Shown piece by piece: positions 7,102 to 13,607 of a DNA stretch of 15,886 bases (position 1 is the stretch's first letter; every line of letters begins with the position of its first letter). The DNA is from Candidatus Latescibacterota bacterium. GTDB taxonomy: Bacteria > Latescibacterota > 4484-107 > B68-G9. The notes below the pieces were generated by a model that saw only the letters and a program-made list of their open reading frames with translations, did no database searches and was not told where the DNA came from. Position numbers and translations under genes: made by a program. The DNA lies in assembly GCA_012962735.1 (NCBI GenBank), contig DTXA01000232.1, positions 1-15,886 on the forward strand. The letters run 5' to 3'.

Positions 7102-7431
7102 ATGCCAATATACGAGTACAGATGCCGGGATTGCGGCAGGAAGACCAGCTTCCTGGTCCTCAACCCGAATAAGCCCTTCTCCCCCAAGTGTCCCAAGTGC
7201 GGGAGCACGGACATGCATCGACTCTTCTCCCGGTTCTCCTCGCCCCTTTCGGAGGACAGGCGTTTGGAGAAGCTGGCCGACCCCTCCTTCTGGGGGGACG
7301 TGGACGAGAGCGACCCGGCCAGTGTGGCCCGGTTCGTGAAGCGGATGGGTAAGGAGCTCGGCGAGGAGCTGGGAGAGGATTTTGAGGAGATTGCCGAGGA
7401 GGCCGAGGGCGGCGGGGACGAGGTGCTGTGA
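7102..7431 (+). CDS. FmdB-type zinc-ribbon protein
   Basis: A 109-residue protein that begins with the FmdB zinc-ribbon signature PIYEYRCRDCG and has two CxxC pairs (Cys8/Cys11 and Cys30/Cys33) that should bind one zinc. The rest is a charged helical tail (about 55-105, rich in Glu/Asp, e.g. GKELGEELGEDFEEIAEEAE) with no known domain. Small FmdB proteins are widespread and were named for a putative regulator in the formamidase operon. Their biochemical role is unclear. The start has AAGGAGGG 4 bases before the ATG. Its stop overlaps the ATG of the dehydrogenase remnant by one base (TGATG), so the two were once co-translated. Confidence 0.85.
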   Translation: MPIYEYRCRDCGRKTSFLVLNPNKPFSPKCPKCGSTDMHRLFSRFSSPLSEDRRLEKLADPSFWGDVDESDPASVARFVKRMGKELGEELGEDFEEIAEEAEGGGDEVL

Positions 7432-7849
7432 TGAAGGTAGTTGTGCTGGAAGCCCCCGGTCGAGTAAGGACCGAGGAGCGGTCCATTCCAAAGCCGAGGG
7501 AAGGGCAGGCCTTAGTCCGGGTGCTAAGGGGAGGGGTGTGCGGGACGGACTTGGCCTTGTACAGGGGGAGCAACCCCTTTGTGGTCTATCCGATAGTTCC
7601 CGGACACGAGCTGTACGGGGAAGTAGTGGAGGTGCGTGGGGATGGCCTCTTCTCCCCCGGCGACAGGGTCGTAGTGGACCCGGTTCGGTCGTGCGGAGCC
7701 TGCCGGCCCTGCAGACTCGGGAGGCCGAACTGCTGTGAGGACATCCAGGCAAGCTGGAACTGGCCCGATTTATGGGTGCGGATATGGCCGTGGATGCTCG
7801 AAGGGATGTGGAAGGGGAGGTCTCCAAGATCGTGCTCTATATATCTTAG
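7431..7849 (+). pseudogene. Zinc-dependent alcohol/sorbitol dehydrogenase, internal deletion and truncation
   Basis: Residues 1-106 are a normal GroES-like N-terminal half of a medium-chain zinc dehydrogenase: catalytic zinc Cys37 (GVCGTD) and His59-Glu60 (GHE), and the structural zinc cysteines 88, 91, 94 and 102. After RPNCCEDIQ at about 7748 the frame turns to nonsense. The other frame from 7751 resumes at KLELARFMGADMAVDA, which in this family lies about 100 residues further on, in the NAD-binding domain. So an internal piece is missing, with a frame change at the junction. The resumed frame ends at TAG 7847-7849, well short of the usual length of about 340 residues. The encoded protein lacks the nucleotide-binding glycine motif and cannot be functional. 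The frame of the N-terminal half stays open to 7904 with no family resemblance. Confidence 0.8.
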
Positions 7850-7851
7850 GG

Positions 7852-7889
7852 CCCCTCAAAAAGTATCTAAGCGAAGAACTTTTTGGGGC
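7852..7889. terminator. Hairpin between adh remnant and miaB
   Basis: GCCCC followed by TC and AAAAAGT can pair with ACTTTTTGGGGC: a 12-base-pair stem with a 2-base bulge and a loop of about 13 bases. It follows the end of the dehydrogenase remnant and precedes miaB. It could terminate the upstream transcript or act in the miaB leader. Its right arm is copy 2 of the ACTTTTTGGGGCTATA repeat. Confidence 0.4.
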
Positions 7890-7893
7890 TATA
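7878..7893 (+). repeat. Direct repeat copy 2 (ACTTTTTGGGGCTATA)
   Basis: Matches 7076-7090 apart from one extra T, in the same orientation and again directly upstream of a gene start. It also forms the right arm of the hairpin at 7852-7889. Confidence 0.4.
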
Positions 7894-7897
7894 TATT
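7892..7897 (+). promoter_or_regulatory. Candidate -10 box for leaderless miaB transcript
   Basis: TATATT ends 8 bases before the miaB ATG. No GGAGG-like site is present in the 20 bases before that ATG, unlike most other genes here. A transcript started from this box would begin at or next to the ATG. No convincing -35 box is visible 16-18 bases further up. Confidence 0.3.
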
Positions 7898-7905
7898 AGG
7901 CTAAT

Positions 7906-9192
7906 ATGAGATTCTATATAGAGACTTTCGGCTGCCAGATGAACAAGTTGGACTCGGAGGTCCTTAGTGGACTTTTGGAGGGGGCCGGGCTCTCCCCTTC
8001 GGATTCCCCGGAGGACGCCGATGTTGTGCTGGTCAACACTTGTTCCGTCCGGGAGCATGCGGAGCAGAGGGTCCTTGAGAGGCTTCGCCGACTCGCCCGG
8101 TGGAAGCGGGAAAGGCCCGGACGGATCCTGGGCGTGGTTGGGTGTATGGCGCAGAGGATGGGCTGGGAGCTATTGACCGATGTCCCCCACCTCGACCTCG
8201 TGGCTGGGCCGGATAGCTACAATAAGCTTCCGGATGTGCTTGAAAGAAGAGATCTTCCCGTGGCATTGGTCGAGCAGGATGGGGAATTGTATGAGGGGGT
8301 AGAACCCCGTAGGGAAGGGGGCGTCAGAGCCTGGGTAGCCATCATGCGAGGGTGCGACAACTTCTGCTCTTACTGCATCGTCCCATACGTGCGGGGGAGG
8401 GAGCGGAGCCGGCCCCACCGATCTGTGGTGGCCGAGGTGGAGGAGTTAGCCCGTGAGAGTTATAAAGATGTGACGCTCTTAGGCCAGAATGTGAACTCGT
8501 ACTGCGACGGGGAGGTGGACTTCGCCGGACTCCTGAGGCTCGTGGACCGGGCCGGGGTACCCAGGGTGCGCTTCCTGACCTCCCACCCCAAGGATCTGTC
8601 CGAAGAGGTCCTCCGGGCCATGGCCGAGTGCCCTTCCTTATGTGAGCACCTACATCTCCCCATACAGTCCGGTTCCGACAGGGTGCTACAGCTTATGCGC
8701 CGGAGTTACACTGTCGAGCGGTATATCCGTATCGTGGAGGAGGCCCGGGGGCTCATACTCGACATAAGCATCACAACGGACATATTGGTGGGTTTCCCCG
8801 GAGAGACCGAGGAGGATTTTGAGAGGACCTTAGAGGTTATTCGTTATGTGCAGTTCGACGATGCCTATATGTATCGCTACTCCCCCAGGCCGGGGACCTT
8901 GGCCGCACAGTTCCCGGACGACGTCCCCGAGGAGGAGAAGCTCAGGAGGCTGGACGAGGTCATCCGTCTCCAGAGGGAGATAACCTGGAGGGTCAATGAA
9001 AGGCTGGTAGGTTCCGAGGTTGAGGTGCTCATAGAAGCCCCAGCGAAAAGGGATGGGATGTTGGGAAGGACCAGGACCGACAAGCCGGTCGTGGTGAGGG
9101 GGGAAGGGCTGAAGGTCGGAGATTTCGTGAAGGTACGGGTTACGGGCACCACGGGACCCACACTTTTGGGTGGCGAAACGGCATTGCCATAA
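7906..9192 (+). CDS. miaB: tRNA-2-methylthio-N6-dimethylallyladenosine synthase (MiaB)
   Basis: MiaB adds the 2-methylthio group to N6-isopentenyladenosine-37 of tRNAs reading UNN codons. It has an N-terminal UPF0004 domain (1-105) with three iron-sulfur cysteines, Cys10 (ETFGCQMN), Cys46 (VNTCSVRE) and Cys80 (VVGCMAQR). The radical SAM core (about 140-365) has Cys150, Cys154 and Cys157 in MRGCDNFCSYC, plus HLPIQSGSD and ITTDILVGFPGET. A C-terminal TRAM domain spans about 368-428. QMN and CSVRE favour MiaB over the MtaB and RimO relatives. The length of 428 is slightly under the usual 440-470, but all domains are present. The ATG is fixed by the family's conserved start (MxFYIETFGCQMN) even though no ribosome site is visible. 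The last 23 bases overlap a cupin remnant. Confidence 0.95.
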   Translation: MRFYIETFGCQMNKLDSEVLSGLLEGAGLSPSDSPEDADVVLVNTCSVREHAEQRVLERLRRLARWKRERPGRILGVVGCMAQRMGWELLTDVPHLDLVAGPDSYNKLPDVLERRDLPVALVEQDGELYEGVEPRREGGVRAWVAIMRGCDNFCSYCIVPYVRGRERSRPHRSVVAEVEELARESYKDVTLLGQNVNSYCDGEVDFAGLLRLVDRAGVPRVRFLTSHPKDLSEEVLRAMAECPSLCEHLHLPIQSGSDRVLQLMRRSYTVERYIRIVEEARGLILDISITTDILVGFPGETEEDFERTLEVIRYVQFDDAYMYRYSPRPGTLAAQFPDDVPEEEKLRRLDEVIRLQREITWRVNERLVGSEVEVLIEAPAKRDGMLGRTRTDKPVVVRGEGLKVGDFVKVRVTGTTGPTLLGGETALP

Positions 9193-9361
9193 GAAGACCA
9201 CAGAGTTCTACTACGTGCTTAACGGAAGGGGGATTTTGGACCTCGAGCTGGGAACTTCGATGATGATCTGCCCCGGCACTCGCCATCGGGCAGAAGGCCA
9301 GGTAGAGGCTCTGATCGTCGGGATACCTCCCTTCGACCCGGCGGATATGTTCGTAGACTGA
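9170..9361 (+). pseudogene. Cupin-domain remnant
   Basis: This frame reads KRHCHKKTTEFYYVLNGRGI, then CPGTRHRAEG and IVGIPPFDPADMF. These are the two conserved stretches of a small single-domain cupin, with metal-binding His in HCH, a Glu in TTEFYYV, and His in GTRH. Two parts appear lost: the N-terminal 30 or so residues, since the frame begins inside the end of miaB, and several residues between the two stretches, where LDLELGTSMMI replaces the usual strand-turn-strand. The GTG at 9170 has no good ribosome site. It could be an expressed 63-residue mini-cupin, but a remnant is likelier given the other broken genes nearby. The substrate is unknown. The isomerase that follows suggests an original sugar-related role. 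Confidence 0.6.
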
Positions 9362-9405
9362 GGGTAGACCTTAACACAGCTCCAGCTATAGAAAGGGGGA
9401 GGACT

Positions 9406-10170
9406 ATGCCGCACACGATGATCGGAGCCCAGTTGTACACATTGAGGGACTACCTGAGGACGCCCGGCGAAATAGCCAAGACCCTCGGGGAGGTCAGGAA
9501 GATAGGTTACGAAGCGGTGCAGATCTCCGGCCTGGGGCCGATAGAACCCTGTGAGCTGAGGAAGATCTTAGACGACGAGGGCCTGTACGCCTGCGCCACC
9601 CATACCGGATACGAGAGGCTGGTGAAGGAGACCCAGAGGGTGATCGAGGAGCACGAGGTCCTCGGAGCGCTCTACGTCGCCTGCCCCGGGCTGCCCCCCG
9701 AATACCACAACGAAGAGGGATATAAAAAGGCCGCCAGGGAGCTCTCCAAGGCCGGTAAGGCCCTCAAGGAGAACGGCCTTACATTATCCTACCACAACCA
9801 CCACCTTGAGTTCGAAAGATACGGGGGCAAGGTAGGCCTTGAGATACTCCTCGACGAGGGCAATCCGGAATACCTCCAGGCGGAGATAGACACCTACTGG
9901 GTCCAATACGCAGGCGCTGACCCCACGGCATGGTGCCTGAAGCTCAAAGGAAGGCTGCCCCTGGTCCACCTCAAGGACATGGGCGTAAAGGAGGGAAAGC
10001 AAGTGATGGCAGAGGTGGGGGAGGGGAATTTGAACTGGGAGGCGATCCTGAAGGCCTGCCGGGAGGCGGGAACCCAGTGGTACTTGGTGGAGCAGGACGT
10101 GTGCCAGCGGCATCCGTTGGAGAGCCTGAGGATAAGCCTCGAGAACCTGAAGAAGATGGGGCTTTCCTGA
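9406..10170 (+). CDS. Sugar phosphate isomerase/epimerase, xylose-isomerase-like TIM barrel
   Basis: A 254-residue TIM-barrel protein of the AP endonuclease 2/IolE-like family (COG1082). It starts IGAQLYTLRD and has the family's metal-site positions: Glu135 in YHNHHLEF, Asp162 in EIDTYWV, His188 in VHLKDM and Glu229 in VEQD. VGEGNLNW (204-211) is the usual phrase before the last strands. Members isomerise or epimerise keto-sugars and inositol derivatives, or act as hydroxypyruvate isomerase, so the substrate cannot be set from sequence. It has no signal peptide and is cytoplasmic. GGGGGAGG precedes the ATG by 3 bases. Neighbouring remnants (cupin, sugar-type dehydrogenase) hint that it belonged to a larger sugar-use cluster that has decayed. 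It converges with the minus-strand gene ending at 10348. The gap 10171-10347 shows no gene or convincing terminator. Confidence 0.85.
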   Translation: MPHTMIGAQLYTLRDYLRTPGEIAKTLGEVRKIGYEAVQISGLGPIEPCELRKILDDEGLYACATHTGYERLVKETQRVIEEHEVLGALYVACPGLPPEYHNEEGYKKAARELSKAGKALKENGLTLSYHNHHLEFERYGGKVGLEILLDEGNPEYLQAEIDTYWVQYAGADPTAWCLKLKGRLPLVHLKDMGVKEGKQVMAEVGEGNLNWEAILKACREAGTQWYLVEQDVCQRHPLESLRISLENLKKMGLS

Positions 10171-10347
10171 GGCGACGGGCCCTTTCTTTCTGACTTTGGA
10201 GCATCGAGGTCTTTAGGGGAAGCGGTATAAAAGGGGTACTTACTATAAGCTTCTTTCCGAGCAATCATCTGCGATTGGAAGTGGACGACTCCACCGGGCT
10301 CGGGAGCCTCTGCTTTGAAGGACGGTGACCTCTAAGCCCTGGAAGTC

Positions 10348-10863
10348 TTACGGACCCCGCAGGGCTATGCTCAGGGCCGTAGTGAGCTTCAGCACGTCCT
10401 GGTTGGCCTTTCTGAGCCGCTCGCATAGCACATCTACTATGTTGCGCAATATCTTGTAACCCATCTCCGGGTCCTCCTCCCCGAGGCGCTCGAAGGCCCT
10501 CCGGTCCAGGGTCAAGAGCCGACAGCGGGTCAATGCTGTCACGGTGGCGGACCTGGGCTCCCCACCGAACAAGGCCATCTCCCCGAAGAAGGCCCTATCC
10601 TCTCCCTCCATGCGGCTTAAGGTCTTCTCCCGCTCGTTGTAGTCGTACCGGGCCACCCTCAGAAGCAGGGTCTTGGAGACCTCCACAGTCCCCTCCAGCA
10701 GCACGTACAACACATCCCCAGGCTCCCCCTCCCGGATGATCACCTCCCCTGGGGCCATGTCTTGCTTCTCCATCGCATCTAATGCCCTCTCCAACTGCTC
10801 CCGGGTGAGGCCTCGGAACAGGGGCACCTCCCCGAGAAACTCCGTCAGTTTCCCGGCCTCCAC
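10348..10863 (-). CDS. Stand-alone cyclic-nucleotide-binding domain protein
   Basis: About 171 residues, nearly all a CRP/PKA-type cyclic-nucleotide-binding fold: FLGEVPLFRGLT entry helix (9-20), GEPGDVLYVLLEG (46-58), and the phosphate-binding cassette FGEMALFGGEPRSATV (93-108) with Arg104-Ser105 for the cyclic phosphate. A C-terminal helix (about 131-168) follows. There is no DNA-binding helix-turn-helix, so it is not a CRP-like transcription factor. The GTG at 10863 is preferred because GGAGGAG lies about 5 bases before it. An in-frame ATG at 10902, one base after the channel stop, would add 13 residues and has no ribosome site. It sits directly downstream of a K+ channel that lacks its own nucleotide-binding domain, so it may sense cAMP or cGMP for that channel. 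This is inferred from gene order alone. Confidence 0.85.
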   Translation of the reverse strand: MEAGKLTEFLGEVPLFRGLTREQLERALDAMEKQDMAPGEVIIREGEPGDVLYVLLEGTVEVSKTLLLRVARYDYNEREKTLSRMEGEDRAFFGEMALFGGEPRSATVTALTRCRLLTLDRRAFERLGEEDPEMGYKILRNIVDVLCERLRKANQDVLKLTTALSIALRGP

Positions 10864-10903
10864 CTGCGCTCCTCCATTCAGCCTAAAAGGTCTTGGGGCC
10901 ATA

Positions 10904-12022
10904 TCAGGCGATGACCAGAGCTCTGTCCCCCTCCTCTATCCTATACTCGTTCTCGGGGTTAAGCACCACTTGCACCCTACGCCCCCCGGACAGGAACCCT
11001 GCCCCGGCCCTCTGAAACTGTTCCTTGATGAACCTGTCCACGGCGGAATAATCGTCGGTCAATAGGTCCTCCAGCCCCACCCCACGTTCCTCCCGCACCA
11101 AACCGATCAACAACATCCCCTCCTCCCGAAAGTGGCGGGCCAGCTCTCCGAAAGTCCTTCCCACGAATCCGTGGGGGAACTCCACCTGCCTGAGGGATGG
11201 CCCCTCAAGTCGGCCCAGGAGCGACCGCACTGCCTGGGGCACCCCCGGCGAAGTCACCGAGCTAGCCAACAGAAACGCGCTGTACTCACCATACAACACT
11301 ACATCGTCCGCTCCAGCCCTCCTGAGGTGTGGGAGGTTCTCCGGGTCCCGCAGTTCTGCGCACACCAGCACCTCCCCTCCTATCGCCCTGGCTGCCAGTA
11401 CCGCTAAGAGGGCCCCTTCGTCCGGGGGTCGTGCCTCCACCTCGTCCGCCAACACTAAGACCGCCCTGGCCTGTCCCACCCCAGCCCTCTGCAGCACATC
11501 CTCCTGCACGAAGTCCCCCCGCACGTACTGCATATCGGCCCTCCTGAACCTTGCCATAACCTCCCCCACCCTCTCCTCGGGAAGCTGGTTGACCAGGGCG
11601 ATCCTGAGCTTGGGCTCATCCCTCAGAAGGGCCTCCACCACCTCCTCCCCGTGGCGGTTCCAACCGCACAGGACGACGTGTCCCTTCCAAGATATTTCCT
11701 CCAACCCTCGCTCCTGTTTAATCCTGCGGGCAGTCAACGTGGAGGCGATGACGGCCGTGAGCACGGATGTCAGGGCTATCCCTACGAACACCAATACTCC
11801 GGTGAGGATACGGGCCCCGGGCGTGACCGGCACCTTGTCCCCGTATCCCACTGTCGTGATGGTGACCAGCGCCCACCAGGCCGCATCCCACAGGGACCGG
11901 AACTGCTCGTTCGCCGGACGCTCTATAAGCCCCACCACGATGGCTCCTACTCCGACCACCCCCGACATCCACAGGACCACCCTCAACAGGGAACCGCGAT
12001 AGAAGAAGAACCAGAGCCTCAC
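10904..12022 (-). CDS. Two-helix potassium channel with RCK (TrkA-N) and TrkA-C domains
   Basis: Inner-membrane K+ channel of the MthK/Kch type, 372 residues. Transmembrane helix 1 is about 11-33, the pore helix about 42-56, the K+ filter TVGYGD 57-62 and helix 2 about 71-96. A Rossmann-type RCK domain follows at about 114-245 (HVVLCGWNRHG, RGDFVQEDVLQRAGV, CAELRDPEN, GADDVVLYGEY), then a TrkA-C-like domain at about 275-372. RCK domains gate channels in response to Ca2+, nucleotides or NAD(H). The ligand here is unknown. The GTG at 12022 is supported by GAGGA upstream on the minus strand and by the normal N-terminus (RLWFFFYRG before helix 1). It is first of a two-gene unit with the cyclic-nucleotide-binding protein. 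Its TGA lies one base before an alternative ATG of that gene. Confidence 0.93.
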   Translation of the reverse strand: MRLWFFFYRGSLLRVVLWMSGVVGVGAIVVGLIERPANEQFRSLWDAAWWALVTITTVGYGDKVPVTPGARILTGVLVFVGIALTSVLTAVIASTLTARRIKQERGLEEISWKGHVVLCGWNRHGEEVVEALLRDEPKLRIALVNQLPEERVGEVMARFRRADMQYVRGDFVQEDVLQRAGVGQARAVLVLADEVEARPPDEGALLAVLAARAIGGEVLVCAELRDPENLPHLRRAGADDVVLYGEYSAFLLASSVTSPGVPQAVRSLLGRLEGPSLRQVEFPHGFVGRTFGELARHFREEGMLLIGLVREERGVGLEDLLTDDYSAVDRFIKEQFQRAGAGFLSGGRRVQVVLNPENEYRIEEGDRALVIA

Positions 12023-12176
12023 GTTCTTTTCCTCAGTCTCTCATCGCAGGGGCACGGCCGCCGCACGCTGAAACCCTCGCTATGCTGGTCTTTCAGCTCC
12101 CAACCGTAAGGGAAGGCTCAAAGTGAGCTCGTTCGTGGTCACTGAGAGCTTATCGGCGCACCTTCAATAACGGCGC

Positions 12177-12205
12177 AAAGGGCCAAGGATTGCCCCCGGC
12201 CCTTT
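12177..12205. terminator. Perfect 8-bp hairpin
   Basis: AAAGGGCC (12177-12184) pairs exactly with GGCCCTTT (12198-12205) around a 13-base loop. It resembles a bidirectional terminator with T/A pairs at the stem base, but no long T-run follows on either strand. It lies about 155 bases upstream of the channel start. Confidence 0.35.
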
Positions 12206-12484
12206 ACTGTATGTAAGGCCGTGCTCTTTCAACTCTTATCTCTCAACATCTTCTTCGCGAGACTTTTTTATCTTTTTATACCGGCTTGGGCTTTAGCTCC
12301 GGCCGTGGTTAGCTATGTTCAAAGCTTCATTTTAGCTTCTATCGAGCTGCTGCAACGCTCTTTCAATTCAGGCTTTTGGCTCTCAGAAATATATTTCAGT
12401 CCCCTAATCGTAGGGTCTAAGGTTGAAACGGCACCTGTTTTCCTCAAGAAGATAAACATTTAGGGAAAAGAAAGCAAGCCCGAA

Positions 12485-12512
12485 TTTCGCATATCACTTT
12501 TCATGTGCGAAA
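12485..12512 (-). terminator. Hairpin TTTCGCA/TGCGAAA
   Basis: TTTCGCA (12485-12491) and TGCGAAA (12506-12512) form a perfect 7-bp stem around 14 bases. On the minus strand it spans the stop codon of the unassigned frame ending at 12501, and a moderately T-rich run (TTGCTTTCTTTTCCC) follows. It could be a terminator of a lost minus-strand gene or an operator. Confidence 0.3.
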
Positions 12513-12636
12513 CTTGATATAACCTTTCTCCCCACAGTATATCTCCCAGTCTGGCCACTTCAACCTCCCCTCAATCCTTTCGGCGTACTCGCCTTCCGGG
12601 GCAACTATCATCTTCATATACATCAAAAATAGAATC

Positions 12637-13030
12637 TTATCCCAAAGCTGATACTTGCATATAGACAAGGTCGTGGCGACGGGCCTCTTCGTCCATCGCA
12701 TCCGCAGAGGCCAACAGATGACGGCTTATGAGGAGGGCCAGCCGCCTCAAGGCTGCGTGGGGGTTGTGCTTGTCCGTCCGGGTGGCCATCATCCGTGCCG
12801 TCAAATGCAGGACCATGGCCCCGTGCAGGGGGAGCTTCCGTAGGTCTCGGAAATCAAGAACTGTCCCAAATCTGGAAGGTAGCGGTAGATCTAGAGCAGT
12901 GCACCCCCAGCCTCCTGGCGATCTCCGCCTGGGTCAGCCCCTCCGGATGGGCCAAAAGCAGCACTTCAACCTGCAACAGCCGTGCGGCCTTGGTCTCAGC
13001 CCTTCCTATCTTCTATCCTCTCGGAGACAT
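12637..13030 (-). pseudogene. HTH/WYL-type transcriptional regulator, frameshifted and lacking its WYL domain
   Basis: The minus strand reads MSPRG, a TAG stop, then in the same frame AETKAARLLQVEVLLLAHPE and GLTQAEIARRLGVH, a clear DeoR/HTH_11-type helix-turn-helix. The sense then moves to another frame (IYRYLPDLGQFLISETYG) and to a third (KLPLHGAMVLHLTARMMATR, TDKHNPHAALRRLALLISRH, LLASADAMDEEARRHDLVYM), ending at TAA 12637-12639. Stitched together these match the N-terminal half of HTH proteins that carry a C-terminal WYL ligand-binding domain (phrases like HLAARLLATRTDKHNPHAA). The WYL domain itself is absent. One stop, two frameshifts and a truncation make this a pseudogene. What it regulated is unknown. 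Confidence 0.7.
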
Positions 13031-13104
13031 CGCTGACATTTTGGTCAATTTCAATGTCGCAGGACCTAAGATAAGGTGTTGCAGGTAATGCAACGGGAAT
13101 ATCG

Positions 13105-13137
13105 CTATATAAATTAAGGGCACGGCATGCCGTGCCC
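13105..13137 (-). terminator. Strong palindromic terminator of the minus-strand operon
   Basis: GGGCACGG (13118-13125), CATG and CCGTGCCC (13130-13137) form a perfect 20-base palindrome directly after the stop codon at 13138. On the minus strand it is followed by TTAATTTATATAG, a T-rich tail as in an intrinsic terminator. Confidence 0.75.
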
Positions 13138-13596
13138 CTACTCCAACAACTTCAACCCCGAATAGGCCAAGACCCCTGTGACGACACCGGCAACACCGGC
13201 CGCCCATAGGAAAGCGGGCAGGAGGCCCCATATCGCCCCGGTGCGCACGATGACCAAGTGGGCCAGGGTAAGCTGTGTTAAGTTGTGCGCTAAAGCCCCC
13301 CATACACTCACCCCCACGACGCTGAAAGCCCTTCCGAACGCCCCCCGCACGGCAGACATAGCACCCCACGCGGCCAGTCCCCCCCCGGCCGAAAGCAGGA
13401 ACCCCGGGCCGAACCCCCTGCCCAGGACCCCTCCCAAAAGGACCCTGAGGAGGGCGACCGAAAGGGCAGCCCGTGCACTATAGAGGTAAAGGGCTAACAG
13501 GGTTGCCACGTTTGCTAGGCCGATCCGCATCCAAGGCAAGGGCCTGGGGAGGGCGTTCTCCAAAAGGGACAGGGCCGCACCCCCGGCGGCGAACAT
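13138..13596 (-). CDS. Gx transporter / heptaprenyl diphosphate synthase component I family membrane protein
   Basis: A 152-residue, very hydrophobic protein with about four or five membrane helices. The N-terminus has the family signature: a first helix with a glutamate (ALSLLENALPRPLP), then MRIGLANVATLLAL, corresponding to the PGxKLGLANIVTLLAL phrase of COG4769. These proteins are often annotated as heptaprenyl diphosphate synthase component I or as Gx (ECF-like) transporters. The function is unproven. The ATG at 13596 fits the usual start. The longer open frame to 13719 overlaps the upstream gene and reads like out-of-frame sequence. No good ribosome site is visible, so coupling to the upstream gene, which ends 11 bases before, is likely. 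This is the last gene of the operon, followed at once by the palindromic terminator. Confidence 0.75.
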   Translation of the reverse strand: MFAAGGAALSLLENALPRPLPWMRIGLANVATLLALYLYSARAALSVALLRVLLGGVLGRGFGPGFLLSAGGGLAAWGAMSAVRGAFGRAFSVVGVSVWGALAHNLTQLTLAHLVIVRTGAIWGLLPAFLWAAGVAGVVTGVLAYSGLKLLE

Positions 13597-13607
13597 GGCT
13601 AAGTGCG

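Larger units (their letters stand above)
12023..12636. other. Intergenic stretch with hairpins and an AT-rich patch
   Basis: No intact gene is convincing here. 12023-12170 is the upstream region of the minus-strand channel gene. About 12220-12500 is clearly more AT-rich than the rest of the window. A plus-strand frame at 12221-12463 (80 hydrophobic residues, GTG start, no ribosome site) is open, but its antisense reading is also protein-like with three stops. A minus-strand frame ending at 12501 (ending EGRLKWPDWEIYCGEKGYIK) lies past the regulator remnant and matches no family I know. The patch may be old foreign DNA. Confidence 0.4.

Noticed and set aside
10171..10347. Terminator between the convergent isomerase and nucleotide-binding genes
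   Set aside because: GGGCCC followed by TTTCTTTC and a short GGCT/AGCC hairpin occur, but no stem is strong enough to call.
12221..12463. 80-residue hydrophobic plus-strand frame as a gene
   Set aside because: It has no ribosome site, a GTG start, no recognised family, and an antisense reading that is also protein-like. Kept only as a finding.
12485..12512. TTTCGCA/TGCGAAA as a CRISPR repeat
   Set aside because: Only one inverted pair exists, with no regular spacing or further copies and no cas gene.
12501..12701. 66-residue minus-strand frame
   Set aside because: Its first part is out of frame with the regulator remnant, and its last part matches nothing I recognise. There is no start signal.
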